From: Cryptomeria japonica
Taxonomy: Eukaryota; Streptophyta; Pinopsida; Cupressales; Cupressaceae
NCBI RefSeq assembly: GCF_030272615.1
Contig: NC_081411.1
Span: 836,062,136 to 836,120,135 of the forward strand
Reading direction: 5' to 3'
Length of the DNA stretch: 58,000 nucleotides
Below the pieces are notes generated by a model. The model ran no database searches. It was not told where the DNA came from and was given only the letters and a program-made list of their open reading frames with translations. A program made the translations under genes and the position numbers. The stretch's first letter is position 1, and every line of letters begins with the position of its first letter. This document shows, in pieces, positions 11,190 through 22,396 of this stretch.

Positions 11190-13247
11190 TAGGGAGTTTT
11201 GAGTGAGAAGCTGACAATAAGTCTAAAACTTGGTAGAATCAACCAATTGGTTATTTTTTGTGTTCAATGTGTGTTTTCTATATCAACTTTGATTGTTGGC
11301 TATTCATCACTTCACTCCTCTTTTCAGGCAATCACCCTATCTTTTGGTTCACTTCCTTTACTCAAGCATACTCCACCTTGCTCAAAGAGATGATTTTCTC
11401 AATCTTTGACTTCTGCTTGCTTTGCATATGGAATTTACTATTAGTTCGGAGTTTTCAAGCTTCAAAACATGTTTGAGGAATATTTGCAAGTTTTAACCCT
11501 TTTATCTTGATTTAAAACCCCTTATTTGGAGTTAGCTCCTCAACGTTGCTCACATCCACCATACTAGGTCCAAAACACCAAAGGACTAAAATGGAGTTCT
11601 CAGGGCTTCATAAGGTTTCCAAAGTTTTTTTGGATTGATTTCAAAGGGTTTGGAAAGGTCCACAATCCTTCCTTCAATTGGGTTCTTAGTTTTCTTCAAA
11701 ACAGGGCTACAAGGGAGGAGCCCTTTTTAGCCCTCCTGAAACACTATTTTTCTCATTACTCACTCCCTTATTGGAATCTCTAAAAAAAATTGAATATTTT
11801 TTAGTACCCTTTTGGCCAAAGTCACGAATTGGTGACAAGAGAGGTCTTGATAAGGTCAATTTATGACTGTCCTATTTTGTAGCCTCAAAACAAGGGTTTT
11901 GTGAGGGTTTGTCAACTTAGTGTTTGGTAAATCACTCAAAAGCTTTGAACCTTGTCTCCTTGCTCAACACACACCTCTACAACAACATTTTGACCTATTC
12001 TTCAACCCTACCTTACAAGCATAATGTCAAATAGATGGCATACAAACTGAAAAACTCAAAATTATGACTATCAAAACCCTTGTGACAGCAGTACACTATG
12101 ATTTTCAGAATTTTGAGTGCTTGGAACTTCACACAACTTTCAACCTTGCTTCCTAGTCATCCAAACACATTGTCAATACTAAAACACAAACACTTTTAAC
12201 AATTCCATTGAACATTAATTCAACCACAAGGTGTCCTTGCCTTAAAACCATTAAAACTCCCAAAATAGGGTACTCGCTGCCATGAACAAGAAATTGTTTA
12301 CTTAAGGAAATTTGCCACTATTTTGGAACACCAATCATCTTCAAACCATCACAAGGAAGTGTGCAGACATCTTAGCTTTTTTTCACATCACCCAAATTGT
12401 GTTTTGAGTCCAAACCATGAGCTTTAAGACCATACTAGCCAAGTTAGGAAAACTTACCTAGTAAAAGCTTTCATCTACTTCCAAACAACACCCCTGACAA
12501 ATGTAGAACATATATACACTGTACATATGCAAGTCAACTTGACTAAGTCTATTTTGGGAGCCTAGACCTAGAACTAGTCAAGTGAATGCATTTTTTTATC
12601 CCAAAACCCTTGACAGGGCAACAGGTTCACAAAACTGAAAAAGATTATTTACAAACAACTTCCAAACATCAAATTGTCAAACCAATTACATGGAGAGCAT
12701 GAAATATGCAAGAATTTCTCTTTTTAATAATAACAGTATGGAAATGGAAAGATTTTATACAAACTGTTATTGCCAAGGAGGAAAAGCCATGATAAAAACC
12801 AGAAACGTTGCTCTTTCAATTGGATTTATTTTTAAAGTACAAAAAGACAACCATTTCAAATAAGAGGAAGGCATTTAAATAGTATTTAGAAGTAGTTGCT
12901 AAGTCCTGTATGGACACATAGCATGTTTGTCTTGTTTTTACAATAAAATGTCCAAAATGACAATTTTGCACAAACAAAACATGACAACTTTTGTTGCTCC
13001 AAGTAGAAAAGTGAGCAACCAAACATATGCAACCTTCCTAAAACATTTAGACATGATAAAAAAAACTTCCTTAATATGATCCAAAACTTTCCAAAGCATA
13101 ACTAGGCTTATAAGGTAAATTTCCATTTTTCAGCCTTATTGGGCCTAGGAGCACAAGATTAATAACTCAAACCTTACAAGGCAAAAATTGACCTCTCAAA
13201 CACAAAATGAGATCAAACACTCATGAAAAGACTCATAACAACCTAAG
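11190..13247. other. Non-coding spacer in the Tat 3' region
   Basis: About 2 kb of AT-rich sequence with no ORF above 75 codons and no recognisable domain. Short phrases such as CTTTT.GGTTT and CAAAAC recur without a fixed period. It runs up to the TSD of the nested solo LTR, and the same spacer resumes at 15024. I see no gene in it. Confidence 0.6.
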
Positions 13248-14267
13248 ACAACTGATGTCATGGAAATGGGGACAAGGCAACAACAAAGTTCAATGTTAAT
13301 AAGTTAGTTTCAACCATAAAAACAAAACAAAGAACTAAAAACCATTCCAAACATATCAAAAGAGATTTCAAAAAGCATGAAAGAAGTTTAACAAAATAAA
13401 AGAAAGGAGAAGAGCCTCCCTAAGATGCTTCCATGATGCCTTTGGATGCTTCTCCCTTGTTTCTCCCCTCTCCAATTCCCAAATGAGTGTAGCTCTCAGC
13501 TTTTAGCACTAGCCATGGATGCCATATGGAGATTCAAGATGGTTGAATATGATAAGCAAATGCTATGCAAGTGTAGATAGTGATGCTGTGAAAAAGCTCT
13601 ATGCTAATACCAGTATAACAACAATACTCTAATGCTTCCTTCTTTGCTTGAGGAGAAGGGTTCTATTTATAGAAGAAATGGGGAAATGAAGGGTTAAGAT
13701 TGAGCAATCTTAACAAGGGTTAGGATTTATAGATATTCAATCCATGTGAGACTTTCAACCCAATCCCATGTTGACAAGTGTCACCATGAGGAGGCTTGAG
13801 AGGAGAGATAAAGAGCATTAAATGCTTGAGGGGACATGATGGTTACCCTAGTCAAAGAAATAAATGCTTTGAAGAGACACATGGGTTACATGAGGGTTAA
13901 GTTAGGGGTCAAAGTCCTTAACCATGGGTGCAAGTGGAATTAACCATTATTGGTCATGTAAGAGCCATAAGTGGTTTGGAAGACTTTAGAGGTTAATTTG
14001 TTGAACACACAAAGCATTAATTACTTTTCAAAGACTTTGGAGTCTTTGAGAAGTGACTCCAATTTGCTTAGGAATGTGACGATATTTAGGAGATGGATTA
14101 GGTTAATTAGGAAGGGGTTTAGGCATGCAAGTGGGAGGAATTTTGGTATTTTCAATTAAAATAAAACCATTTATTTCAATTAAATGGTGTAAGTTGCATT
14201 TGGATAAATATTTAAATAAATATTAATTTATTTACATAAGAAAAAGAAGATAAAGCATTAAATGCTT

Positions 14268-14485
14268 GAAGACTTTGAGGGAAACCATTAAAGGCTTAAG
14301 AAGACTCTAGAAGGAAGCCATTAAGTTTGAAGACTTTAAGGGAAACCATTAAAGGCTTAAGAAGACTCTAGAAGGAAGCCATTAAGTTTGAAGACTTTAA
14401 GGGAAACCATTAAAGGTTTGAGAAGACTCTAGAAGGAAGCCATTAAGTTTGAAGACTTTAAGGGAAACCATTAAAGGTTTCAAGT
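14268..14485. repeat. 61-bp tandem repeat, about 3.6 copies
   Basis: Units begin with GAAGACTTT at 14268, 14329, 14390 and 14451, a constant 61-bp period, and contain GGGAAACCATTAAAGG and AAGACTCTAGAAGGAAGCC. Copies differ by only a few bases. The array lies in the U3 part of the solo LTR, where tandem blocks often act as enhancer-like elements; that role is inference. Confidence 0.9.
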
Positions 14486-14525
14486 GGGTGAGGATAAATA
14501 GGATTTTAAATAAATATATATTTTT

Positions 14526-14840
14526 ATTTAAAATAGTTGTGCAACTTGCATTTGTAGGAAAATGCAAGTGGGTGGAGGATAAAGGTGATTTAAATAAATG
14601 ATTTATTTAAAATAGTTGTGCAACTTGCATTTGTAGGAAAATACAAGTGGGTGGAGGATAAAGGTGATTTAAATAAATGTTAATTTATTTAAATGTGAGA
14701 GGTGGGATTTTGGGGGATTTAAATAAATATTAATTTATTTAAATGTGAGAGAATATTTAATTAAATAAATATGATTTATTTATTTAAATGTGAGAGAATA
14801 TTTAATTAAATAAATATGATTTATTTATTTAATTAATGGT
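14526..14840. repeat. Two further short tandem duplications in the solo LTR U3
   Basis: A unit of roughly 80 bp containing TAGTTGTGCAACTTGCATTT and GTGGGTGGAGGATAAAGG occurs twice (about 14526-14690). An approximately 43-bp unit containing GAGAGAATATTTAATTAAAT then occurs twice (about 14746-14835). Surrounding DNA is nearly pure AATT/TTTAAATAAAT sequence, so edges are soft. Confidence 0.75.
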
Positions 14841-15066
14841 CTGAATTTGTTAAGTGAATTAAATCAAATAAATTGAATAATTTATTTAATTAATAGGAGA
14901 AGAGGGTTAAGATGAATTAATTAAATATATTAATTTAATTAATTATTAATTGATGGTTAAATAATCAAATAAATATTAAATATTCATTTAATTAAGTGGA
15001 CAGATTTATGTGACTACAACAACATTAGAAACCTATGACAAGACTTAATCAAGAAAATACTCAAAA

Positions 15067-17685
15067 ATGGAGAGCATGAGCAAGACTAGGTGCTCTTGCA
15101 CCAAAGACACCAACCTGCCAGTGAATGACCCAAATCTTTATGTGGGTCCCAAAGATTTTCCTATTATGAAATGTCCCTCATGGTTGAATTTTTACCCTAT
15201 CCTTCAAAAGTACAATCCAGCGAAGCCCATTCCCCGAAGCATGCTGGAAGCCATGAGAATTGATTTGTTGCCTACGAAAAAGAGGAAATATTTTTGGATC
15301 TACCATCAGGAAGTGAATCAGCCCAGGGCTAATGTTAGGAATGCTCCTTTCAATGATTATTTTGAGGCTAAATGGTAACAACAAAATGAATCAGATGAAG
15401 AGACAGGTGATGAGTCCCCACGTGATAACTCATCCCCTGAGGAGGCTCAACATCAGGATGTAGAAGTTATAAATATAGAAGAGCAAAAGATCGAGTCAAG
15501 TATTCCTCTTCCTCTCACTAGTTCAAGCCAGAGAGTGCATTCCCAAACCGCCAAAAGATTGGCTGAAAAGTAGGCGCCTGATTCCCCTTCTAGTAAGAAG
15601 CAATATTTAGATTCTGCCAAGAAGGGTTCATCTTTTTAGGTCCCTGTGGTTCCTCTAGTCTCTCAGCGATGGTGACTTCTACGGTTCAGGTACGTCCTTC
15701 TCTTCCCTTTCCCCTTGCTCAATCTATGTCTTTCGTAGCATCCCAAGTTTCATCTATGCCTACCCATGTCCCCATTGCCCTCACATTAGCATCTGTCAGA
15801 ATGTCGGTTGACCCCCAAGTTGCATCATTGCAGGTCTCTCTTTCCCTCCTTGCCCCTGATCTCATTCCTGCATTGTTTTTCTCACAAATGCCTACTATAG
15901 TCGTTATCTCACGTAGGCTTGATTTCGGAGAGTCCACTCCTTCAAATGTCGGGGTAGCATTTGTTGATTCAATTTATTCAGGAGTCTCTTCCTTCATCCC
16001 ATTGTTCTCCCCAACATGCTTGCATAGCCCATTCAGACCTCTTTCGATGACCCCATTTCCCATTTCCCCTTTGCGATCCCTCCTAGTGTAGCATTTGCAG
16101 GCCAATCTATTACAAACCCGGATGCTTATCAACAACTGGTTACCTACTCCAAGACTGCATGTATTGGCAAGACCAGTAAGAGAAAGGAGAAAGATGGTGC
16201 CAAGCCAACTCAACTGCATGTGCAAACACATTTCAGCAAGGAAAATGACATCTTTTATTTGCAACCATGTTCCCAAAGGTCAACAAGCCAGAGGCCCAAA
16301 TGAAACCTATTTATTACACCCTACATATTGTCAGGGCCAATATCTTAAATGCTATGACATAAGATAAAGTAGACATGATGGAAGAAACCTCAAAGACCGT
16401 GTCTTCATATTTCATTAAAAAGATCTGTTGTTTGGAGAAAATGCAAGAAAAAATTGTGAGCCTCGGAGAATCCTTGGACCAATAGAGAAAAGAAGACATA
16501 GCTAGAAATGTTGAAATCAACCGCTTACAGGGCTTGTTAACCCAATCCAACTCTAAAAAAGGGAAATTGCAATCCGCTCTAAACAACGTGACCTCTCAAT
16601 TGAAAGGGAAAGAAGCGATGAGGAATGTGGAATTGAAATAATTGTAGGAGAGGGAGCAAGAGATACAACATCTGAAAGCATCTTCCAGAGATGCTACCCA
16701 AATTCATACCCAATTATGTGAGGAGGTTCTCCTAAAAGAAGAATACGCTTGACAACTGAGTGAGACACAGGTCACACTTTCAGAGGAAAGAGAAAGGTTT
16801 GAATTAGATACACGTGAGAAATAAAGTAGCTTGGAGCAAGCTCAAAAGAAATTCCTGGATGTGGAGGGATTATTGCAGCAAGAATGGGATCGTATGTCGC
16901 AACTTCAACAAGATTTATAGGATGGAGGTACCAAGATCCTCACTCTGAGAAATTAGGTTTCCCATGAACAAGATAGGTGCAGGGAGCTGCAAAACAAGAT
17001 AAGAGCGAAGGACGAGGAAGTCATGTGATTATCTAACCTTCCCCCTCCTTTGGAGGTTCTATAAGATTTCTCTTTGGTTATAGTAGAATTGCATGTTTCT
17101 CATTGGGAGAGAATTAAGCAGTATTTCCCTTCACTGCAACCCATACTAAGATTCCTAGGAGAAGCACAATCTCTTTGTGCTAAAGCAAGCACTCTCATTA
17201 ACAACCCTATGCTTTTCATTGGTCCTAAGCTCCCCATAGCTCAGAGGTTGATTCAGTTGCTCTATGATACTCCAAATGAAGAATTGAGAGAAAAAGGAAT
17301 TACAGACTACAAGCAATTAATCAGGAAGACTAACATTTTATTTGACCAGCACAGGGTAATCATGCATGTATCAACAACTCTTGAGCCTTTGAAGATTTCA
17401 GTTCTAGAAATCAAGCAGTGTGTAGAGAGGTTTGTTTTCCTGGGTTTGCCTTCTCCTTTTCCTGTAGATGGCTTTGTGCTAGGGATTGAACAAGTTATGA
17501 GCCAAATAGAGAAATTAAAGCAAGATCAAACCTTCCTACAACACCTGAGCAATCCTATTTTGGTGGAGGAAGTCGAACATCTCTTGCACCTCCTGGACAA
17601 AATCTACGTGCTCCTAAAGCTAGTCCATGATGAACCAACAAGCTTGCCATTTGATGAAGTGATATATTTAGACCAAAACTACTAG
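15067..17685 (+). pseudogene. Tat 3' coiled-coil ORF, unknown function
   Basis: A start at 15067 opens 103 codons (CPSWLNFYPILQKYNPAKPI...KRKYFWIYHQEVN), then continues in frame through an acidic/serine linker (SDEETGDESPRDNSSPEEA, about 15390-15445) with scattered stops. From about 16370 to 17040 the translation is a long coiled coil (KMQEKIVSLGESLDQ, SALNNVTSQLKGKEAM, EREQEIQHLKASSRDATQ). A final 203-codon block at 17074-17685 has helical segments such as GIEQVMSQIEKLKQDQTF. Original length was about 870 residues. It ends 160 bp before the right LTR. Coiled coils suggest a structural or RNA-particle role, but no family is recognised. Confidence 0.55.
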
Positions 17686-17846
17686 AATTTGGAACCTCAG
17701 TTGCTACCCTCTAAGAATGATTGGTTTCTGTTGTAGCAGATCTTTGATCTTCTTTTCCCCATTTAGGCATGAAGTCTAGTATTTGAACCAACAATTTTGG
17801 GTTATAGCATTCCGTAGGTAGAATTCCCCATTGAGTCACCAAGAAA

Positions 17847-18957
17847 TGTTAATATTATTTCATGATTGTTTGTAGGAAGCATTTTGGTATAGTGGCAACA
17901 CCTTCTTTTGATTTCTGGCTTGCTTTCTTGTTCTTCAACATGTGTGCCAAGTGGTGTCTAGGCGTTGCTCTGAGAAGCTCACTTTTATCACCTAGTGTTG
18001 AGAAACACAAGCTACCATGTGGCTCAAGTCTTTTCCTCGGTTTGTGCTTCTCGGCCCCACCATCCCCTGTGTAAAGGCAGTGACACTTGGTGCCTTCGTA
18101 TTGCACATTTTGGTCCTCTTTTTGTGCTCGACTTAGGGTCTTCCCCGAATCACCACATGTCTTCCATGATGGTTCGTGAACTAGAATGCAATTTGCACTA
18201 CGATTTTCTTGTTTGGTAGGTGTAGGGGTCACCATGATGCGGTTGAGGTAACAAATTTGAAGTCCCTTTTCGCTAGGGAGCGTCTTGCAGAGTGCCACAC
18301 TGGGAAGTGCCTTTTAGAAGCAGTTTTTTAGGATTTTGCTGATGTTGTGTACTATTTGTTAAGAGTCGGGGGATCTATACAAGCCTTCTTTTTTTTCTTT
18401 CTAAGGGGTCAAACTTTAGAGAGATTTTTAGACTTTGGCTTATTGAAGAAGCCTTTATGTTAATTAAATTTGGTGAATGATAGACATGTTAGATTGTGCT
18501 TATGGCCTTTATGATTGTTTTATTTGAAGCTTAATAGACTGACTTCTGTGTTGAATTCAAATTTGATAACTTCTATGATATATGTTGTGAGACTTCATAG
18601 ATTAAACTATGTTTTAGGGCTTGTTATTTGTTGGATGAATGGTGAAAGCCATATTATGTTGAATGAGTTTTTGTTGAATTATCCTCTCAAATAGTTTTGA
18701 GCATGTATATTGTTGAATGAGCTTTAAAACTACATGTATCTGGGTTTCATATGCTGTTAATGTTTTCAAAAATATTCTAGCATATCACCCTAGTGTAGCT
18801 TGTTTTTAAGTTTTCCTCTTCCCCTTTTCTCCCCCAATTGTATGAAGAGTTGGCTTCTCAAACCCAAAAGTCATTCAGTGAGTCTTGTGCAAAAGGTCCC
18901 CCATCACTGAATTTCCCATAAGGCTGTTAGCATTTAATGAAAAATTAAGAATCAATA
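17847..18957 (+). repeat. 3' LTR of the Tat-like element
   Basis: Starts TGTTAATATT after GTCACCAAGAAA and ends ATCAATA immediately before the GGTCT duplication. Full-length similarity to 1076-2188 is obvious, with identical runs such as AAATTTGGTGAATGATAGAC. I see no strong purine tract upstream, only AAGAAA. Confidence 0.87.
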
Positions 18958-18962
18958 GGTCT

Positions 18963-19455
18963 ATCGACATAGTGAGAATTCGTCATTCTACCTTTAATAG
19001 CTACTTCGATACAAATCCTCGGTCCCCTGGTCAGCATTACGCTCCAGATATGAAAAAATATGACATAAACTACACATGACCTGACATTGGCCTGACTTAT
19101 GCTGATCGCACATACTAATGCGTAGCCTCTTCATCGATCAAGTTATCCTGATACGACTTCAAGTAGAATTGTGAAGAGAAACTTCCAGATCGGCCAAAGT
19201 GATACAGATCAAATCACCTGAGTAGCTTGAGGACATCCAACAATAACTTCATAGATACATCATATGGCATTGTGGAGTTTGTAAAAATACTATCTTTTTC
19301 AACAATCTAATCCATCAACCTAATTACTATGATCTCTACAAGTATCTCCAACTTATGACATCAATCAACCTAATCTCGGCAACTCTTATGCAACTTCATC
19401 AAATCAGCCTTTCTCACACACATGCTGACATCAATGACAACTTTAATTCCAACAA
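18963..19455 (-). mobile_element. Right part of the Copia-like LTR holding the Tat insertion
   Basis: This DNA continues the left flank 1-1070. Read on the minus strand from 19455 it starts TGTTGGAATTAAAG and soon reads GTTGTCATTGATGTCAGCATG, like the LTR starts at about 20840 and 44511. No polypurine tract lies outside it (minus-strand flank GGATTCAT), so it may be a solo LTR or a 5' LTR remnant. No coding potential is seen. Confidence 0.4.
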
Positions 19456-20136
19456 TGAATCCTATAAATTAGCTTGTGGTGTTTACTTCAACTTCTATTG
19501 GACTCTATGTCATATTTTCTTATAAGAATAGATTTTTTTTCTACAATTGCTATTAGTCTCATAATGTGAAGTTTTGCACCCCTCATTTATCAAAGGATCC
19601 CCCAAGTGTTTTGATGCAAGACAAAAACTAGAAAAATGTGTAAAAGTACAAACTTGTATCACACTTTTATTAAAGAAATGATCAACACAACAAAAAAAGT
19701 TCAATTTCAATCACATAAAAGTGGCATTTATGTTTTGAATTTTAAAAGTATCTAAATTAATGAAATGTAAAACTTTTGATGAAGTTTATGCTTGTGATTT
19801 AAAAATAAAATAAAATTCATTTGATATGTTTTTTTAATAAATTTAAGAGAAAAATTTGAATTGTTGACAATTTTAGAAAAGTGAGGCCGAATTAACATCA
19901 CAAAAGAAATACCAAATAGATAATTTAATATCTAGTGCATGATTTAGAAAAAAAAAATTGATGAATATTTTTTTGTAATAACGTTTTAAAATCAAACTTA
20001 TCAAAATTTGATAGTTTTCATTTAATGTCAAATTTTACTTAATTTTTTTTTTTTCATTTAGAAAAAATCCAAATTTTTTGACCTCATCTTTTATTATAAC
20101 AACCTATTGCAATATTTAAAAAAATACACACTAAAA

Positions 20137-20226
<90 letters not shown>

Positions 20227-20813
20227 ATTTGGATTATAGAGTCTAAGATCTACAAAAAGGGTAATTTTCTTCTTTTTTTTAAATGCATTTTGACTAAAGA
20301 AATATTCAGTTGAAATGGGAAGTTTTAGAAAATTTTGAAAAATGTTGAGGTGGTTGCCAACTAGGTAGCCATGCATAGTTTTGGACAAAATTGTTTTGCT
20401 CAAAACCATACAAGAAATATTTATACCAACCCAAATTTTGTAAAGTAAAAAATTTGAATTTGTATTTCGGTCAAAAATCTTTCACCCAAAACCTTGCAGA
20501 CCACATACAAGCCATGTGGTTTTGGGTGAAAGCTTTCTAATTGGATATTTCACAATTTAAAATATTTTGATAGAAACTATGTAGTTGGCCTAATGTGTGA
20601 CACAAGTTTGTGCTTTTACCCTTTGTTACCCTTGTTTTGTTGTTGAAGGGACCCTTTGTCCTTGATATCAAAGGGGGAGAGAGAGAAATGGAGAAATGAA
20701 GAAATATAGAATGGTATGAGTAAGGGAGAGATATATTTAGTATTATGTAGATATATATGCGGACATGTTTTTCTTTTTGAGATGTTTTCCTTTTTGAAAT
20801 TTTTTGTCATCAA
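19456..20813. other. AT-rich DNA without a recognisable gene
   Basis: Poly-A/poly-T runs and no protein-like frame. The ORFs at 20107-20409 are created by a CT/CA microsatellite. The last 200 bases lead into a Copia polypurine tract and may be the 3' untranslated end of that element, whose coding region I cannot find to the left. Confidence 0.5.
20141..20224. repeat. Compound microsatellite (TC)18(AC)24
   Basis: An uninterrupted TC run at 20141-20176 passes directly into an uninterrupted AC run at 20177-20224. Perfect runs of this length are likely to vary in length between individuals. Confidence 0.97.
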
Positions 20814-22081
20814 TGACAAAGGGGGAGTTTTTTAAATTTGTGTGAATTTTTTCATTGATGTCAAACCTATGATCTGGTTAGGACCAGATGTAGCTCATTG
20901 AGTAGTAGTGGAAGATAGGTATGTATGGATTAAAGGAGCAATTTTTGGAAGATCCTTTGCTCTAGATTCTAGTGTTTTCTAGTCATGGTTGAGTATTTCC
21001 TTTTGTATCAAGTGTTGGCATTAGTTGTGATAGTTGAATCGCTATCCAGATGTTTGTATATTTTTTTATTATAATATGATCTATGAATTCTATGCTTCAA
21101 AATCAGTGGCATTCATATCCTAAAGGTGGAAGTCATTATGATTGGAATTTGTCTTTATGGGTTTGTGTCTATGGGTCTGACAGACCTTTGTTTTGATCTG
21201 GTAATTGAAGTGTATGTTTTAGTAATTAAAAAGGAAGCGTGTAGAAGATTAGTGAAGGGAAAATTGGTTACCCTATTTTGGTCAAGGCATATTTGAGTAG
21301 CCTTTTGATTCAAGCAATGCATTATTTGTATAAACCTTTTGTGCTTGGCTGACATATTACCTTGGTGTATGTTCTTACCTTGTCATATATGAGTATATGC
21401 ATATGTGAGGTGTACAAGAAAAGAGACTGAATGTATATGAGTATTAGAGTATGATGTGGGATGTATGTGTGAGAGAAAAGTGTGGAAAGTGTGAGTGCAG
21501 TTACAGTGTTGTAGTAATCCCTTACCAGATCTAATGCAAGCGATTGAATTGACAGATTAAAGACAGAGTTGTGGTAATCCCTTGTTAGTTTTGTTGCAAG
21601 AAGTTGTGTTGACAAGTTGGAGAAGGTGTTGTGAATATCCCTCACTAGATTTTCTATAAGTTGTTGTTTTGATATCTAAGTTTATCTTGGAACTGACCTC
21701 ATGCATTTGGAGATGCAATTTTCTTCAATTCACTTATTTCTATCATAATGAGCATTCTGAAAGTAAGTCATGTTGTAATCCAGCAATGAGCCATGCTACG
21801 ATTAGGAAGTGAGCTATCTGACAATGAGCCACTCTTTTGTAAACACCATATAACTACTTATATTATCCTGAGAGTTAACCGTCTCCGTGGTTTTTCCCAT
21901 TTGGGTTTTCCATGTATTAAAATTTGGTGTCTATCTTGTGATTGTGTTTTCCATTTATTTTGCATTTGTTATTTCATGTTGATGAGATTAATTGCCAAGG
22001 TTAAATTAAGTGAAAAGTTATTATTGAGTGGGAATACTGATTCACCCCCCCTCTTAGTATTCTAGACCATTCAACCATTCA
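20814..22081 (+). mobile_element. Copia 3' LTR with its polypurine tract
   Basis: A tract GACAAAGGGGGAG (about 20815-20826) precedes an LTR-like start near 20838 with TTTTCATTGATGTCAAAC. Near its end lie GGTTTTTCCCATTTGGG (about 21890) and a GATTCACCCCCCCTCTTAG block (about 22040), both also present in the Copia LTRs at 24863-26289 and 44511-45871. The end is placed at CATTCA (22081). Three related stretches containing TTGTGGTAATCCC or similar (about 21510-21640) form a weak internal repeat. No matching 5' LTR or pol is visible to the left, so it is a 3' LTR fragment or a truncated element. Confidence 0.65.
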
Positions 22082-22089
22082 ATAGTACA

Positions 22090-22396
22090 TTAGGGATTTG
22101 CACAAGTAAAGGAAAGGTTCAAAAAGAGTACTGCTAAGTACAAGAATTATGATGACTTGCATAGGATGGAGAAGGAATTTCATGTTGATGAGTTAGTTTG
22201 GATTCATTTGAGAAAGGAAAGGTATCCACATGGAACCTATAATAATCTCAAATGGAAGAAAATATGTCCTTGTAGGATCTTGAGGAATTTTTCAGCTAAT
22301 GCATATGAAGTTGACCTTCTAGAGAACATAGACATCTCTCCTATCTTCAATTTTAGTGATCTTTATAAGTATTATGAGGGGGAGACCATTTGTTAG
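22090..22396 (+). pseudogene. Ty3/gypsy integrase C-terminal fragment
   Basis: The sense frame reads ERFKKSTAKYKNYDDLHRME, then VWIHLRKERYPHGTYNNLKW, then NAYEVDLLENIDISPIFNFS and DLYKYYEGE before the TAG at 22394. This is the well-conserved C-terminal domain of plant gypsy integrases (KERFP.GTY.KL...GP...NAYE..LP.D..ISP.FN..DL). It differs in sequence from the Tat integrase at 8035-8223, so it is a second gypsy lineage. It starts right beside the Copia LTR end; the upstream pol is missing. Confidence 0.82.

Larger units (their letters stand above)
13253..15018 (-). mobile_element. Minus-strand solo LTR (1.77 kb), TSD ACAAC
   Basis: On the plus strand the segment begins TGATGTCATGG and ends GTGACTACA, so on the minus strand it begins TGTAGTCACAT and ends CATGACATCA, a proper TG...CA pair. 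ACAAC occurs just before it (13248-13252) and just after it (15019-15023). A TATA-like CTATAAATAG lies on the minus strand at 13672-13663, with an AT-rich, tandem-repeat-filled U3 at higher coordinates and R/U5-like sequence at lower ones. There are no internal genes. Layout and AT-rich U3 resemble the gypsy LTRs at 27140-32658 and 48767-57986. The ACAACA repetition at the right edge leaves the boundary uncertain by a few bases. Confidence 0.7.
1076..18957 (+). mobile_element. 17.9 kb Tat-like Ty3/gypsy LTR retrotransposon, degenerate
   Basis: Two LTRs of about 1.11 kb (1076-2188 and 17847-18957) in direct orientation flank gag, protease, archaeal-type RNase H, RT, RNase H and integrase remnants in sense order, followed by about 9.6 kb of extra 3' sequence. 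A primer-binding-site-like motif lies 10 bases after the left LTR, and a GGTCT duplication brackets the element. Integrase after RT places it in Ty3/gypsy. The extra RNase H and long 3' region fit the Tat/Ogre branch, which is known for giant elements. All coding parts contain stops and frameshifts. The LTRs differ by roughly 10% by eye, so this is an old insertion. A solo LTR at 13253-15018 is nested within it. Confidence 0.88.

Noticed and set aside
14268-14485. Regularly spaced repeats that might be read as a CRISPR array
   Set aside because: The 61-bp unit repeats in full with no unique spacers, and the DNA is a plant retroelement LTR.
20107-20409. ORFs of 68 and 92 codons across 20107-20409
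   Set aside because: They read through the TC/AC microsatellite and encode only alternating repeat residues.
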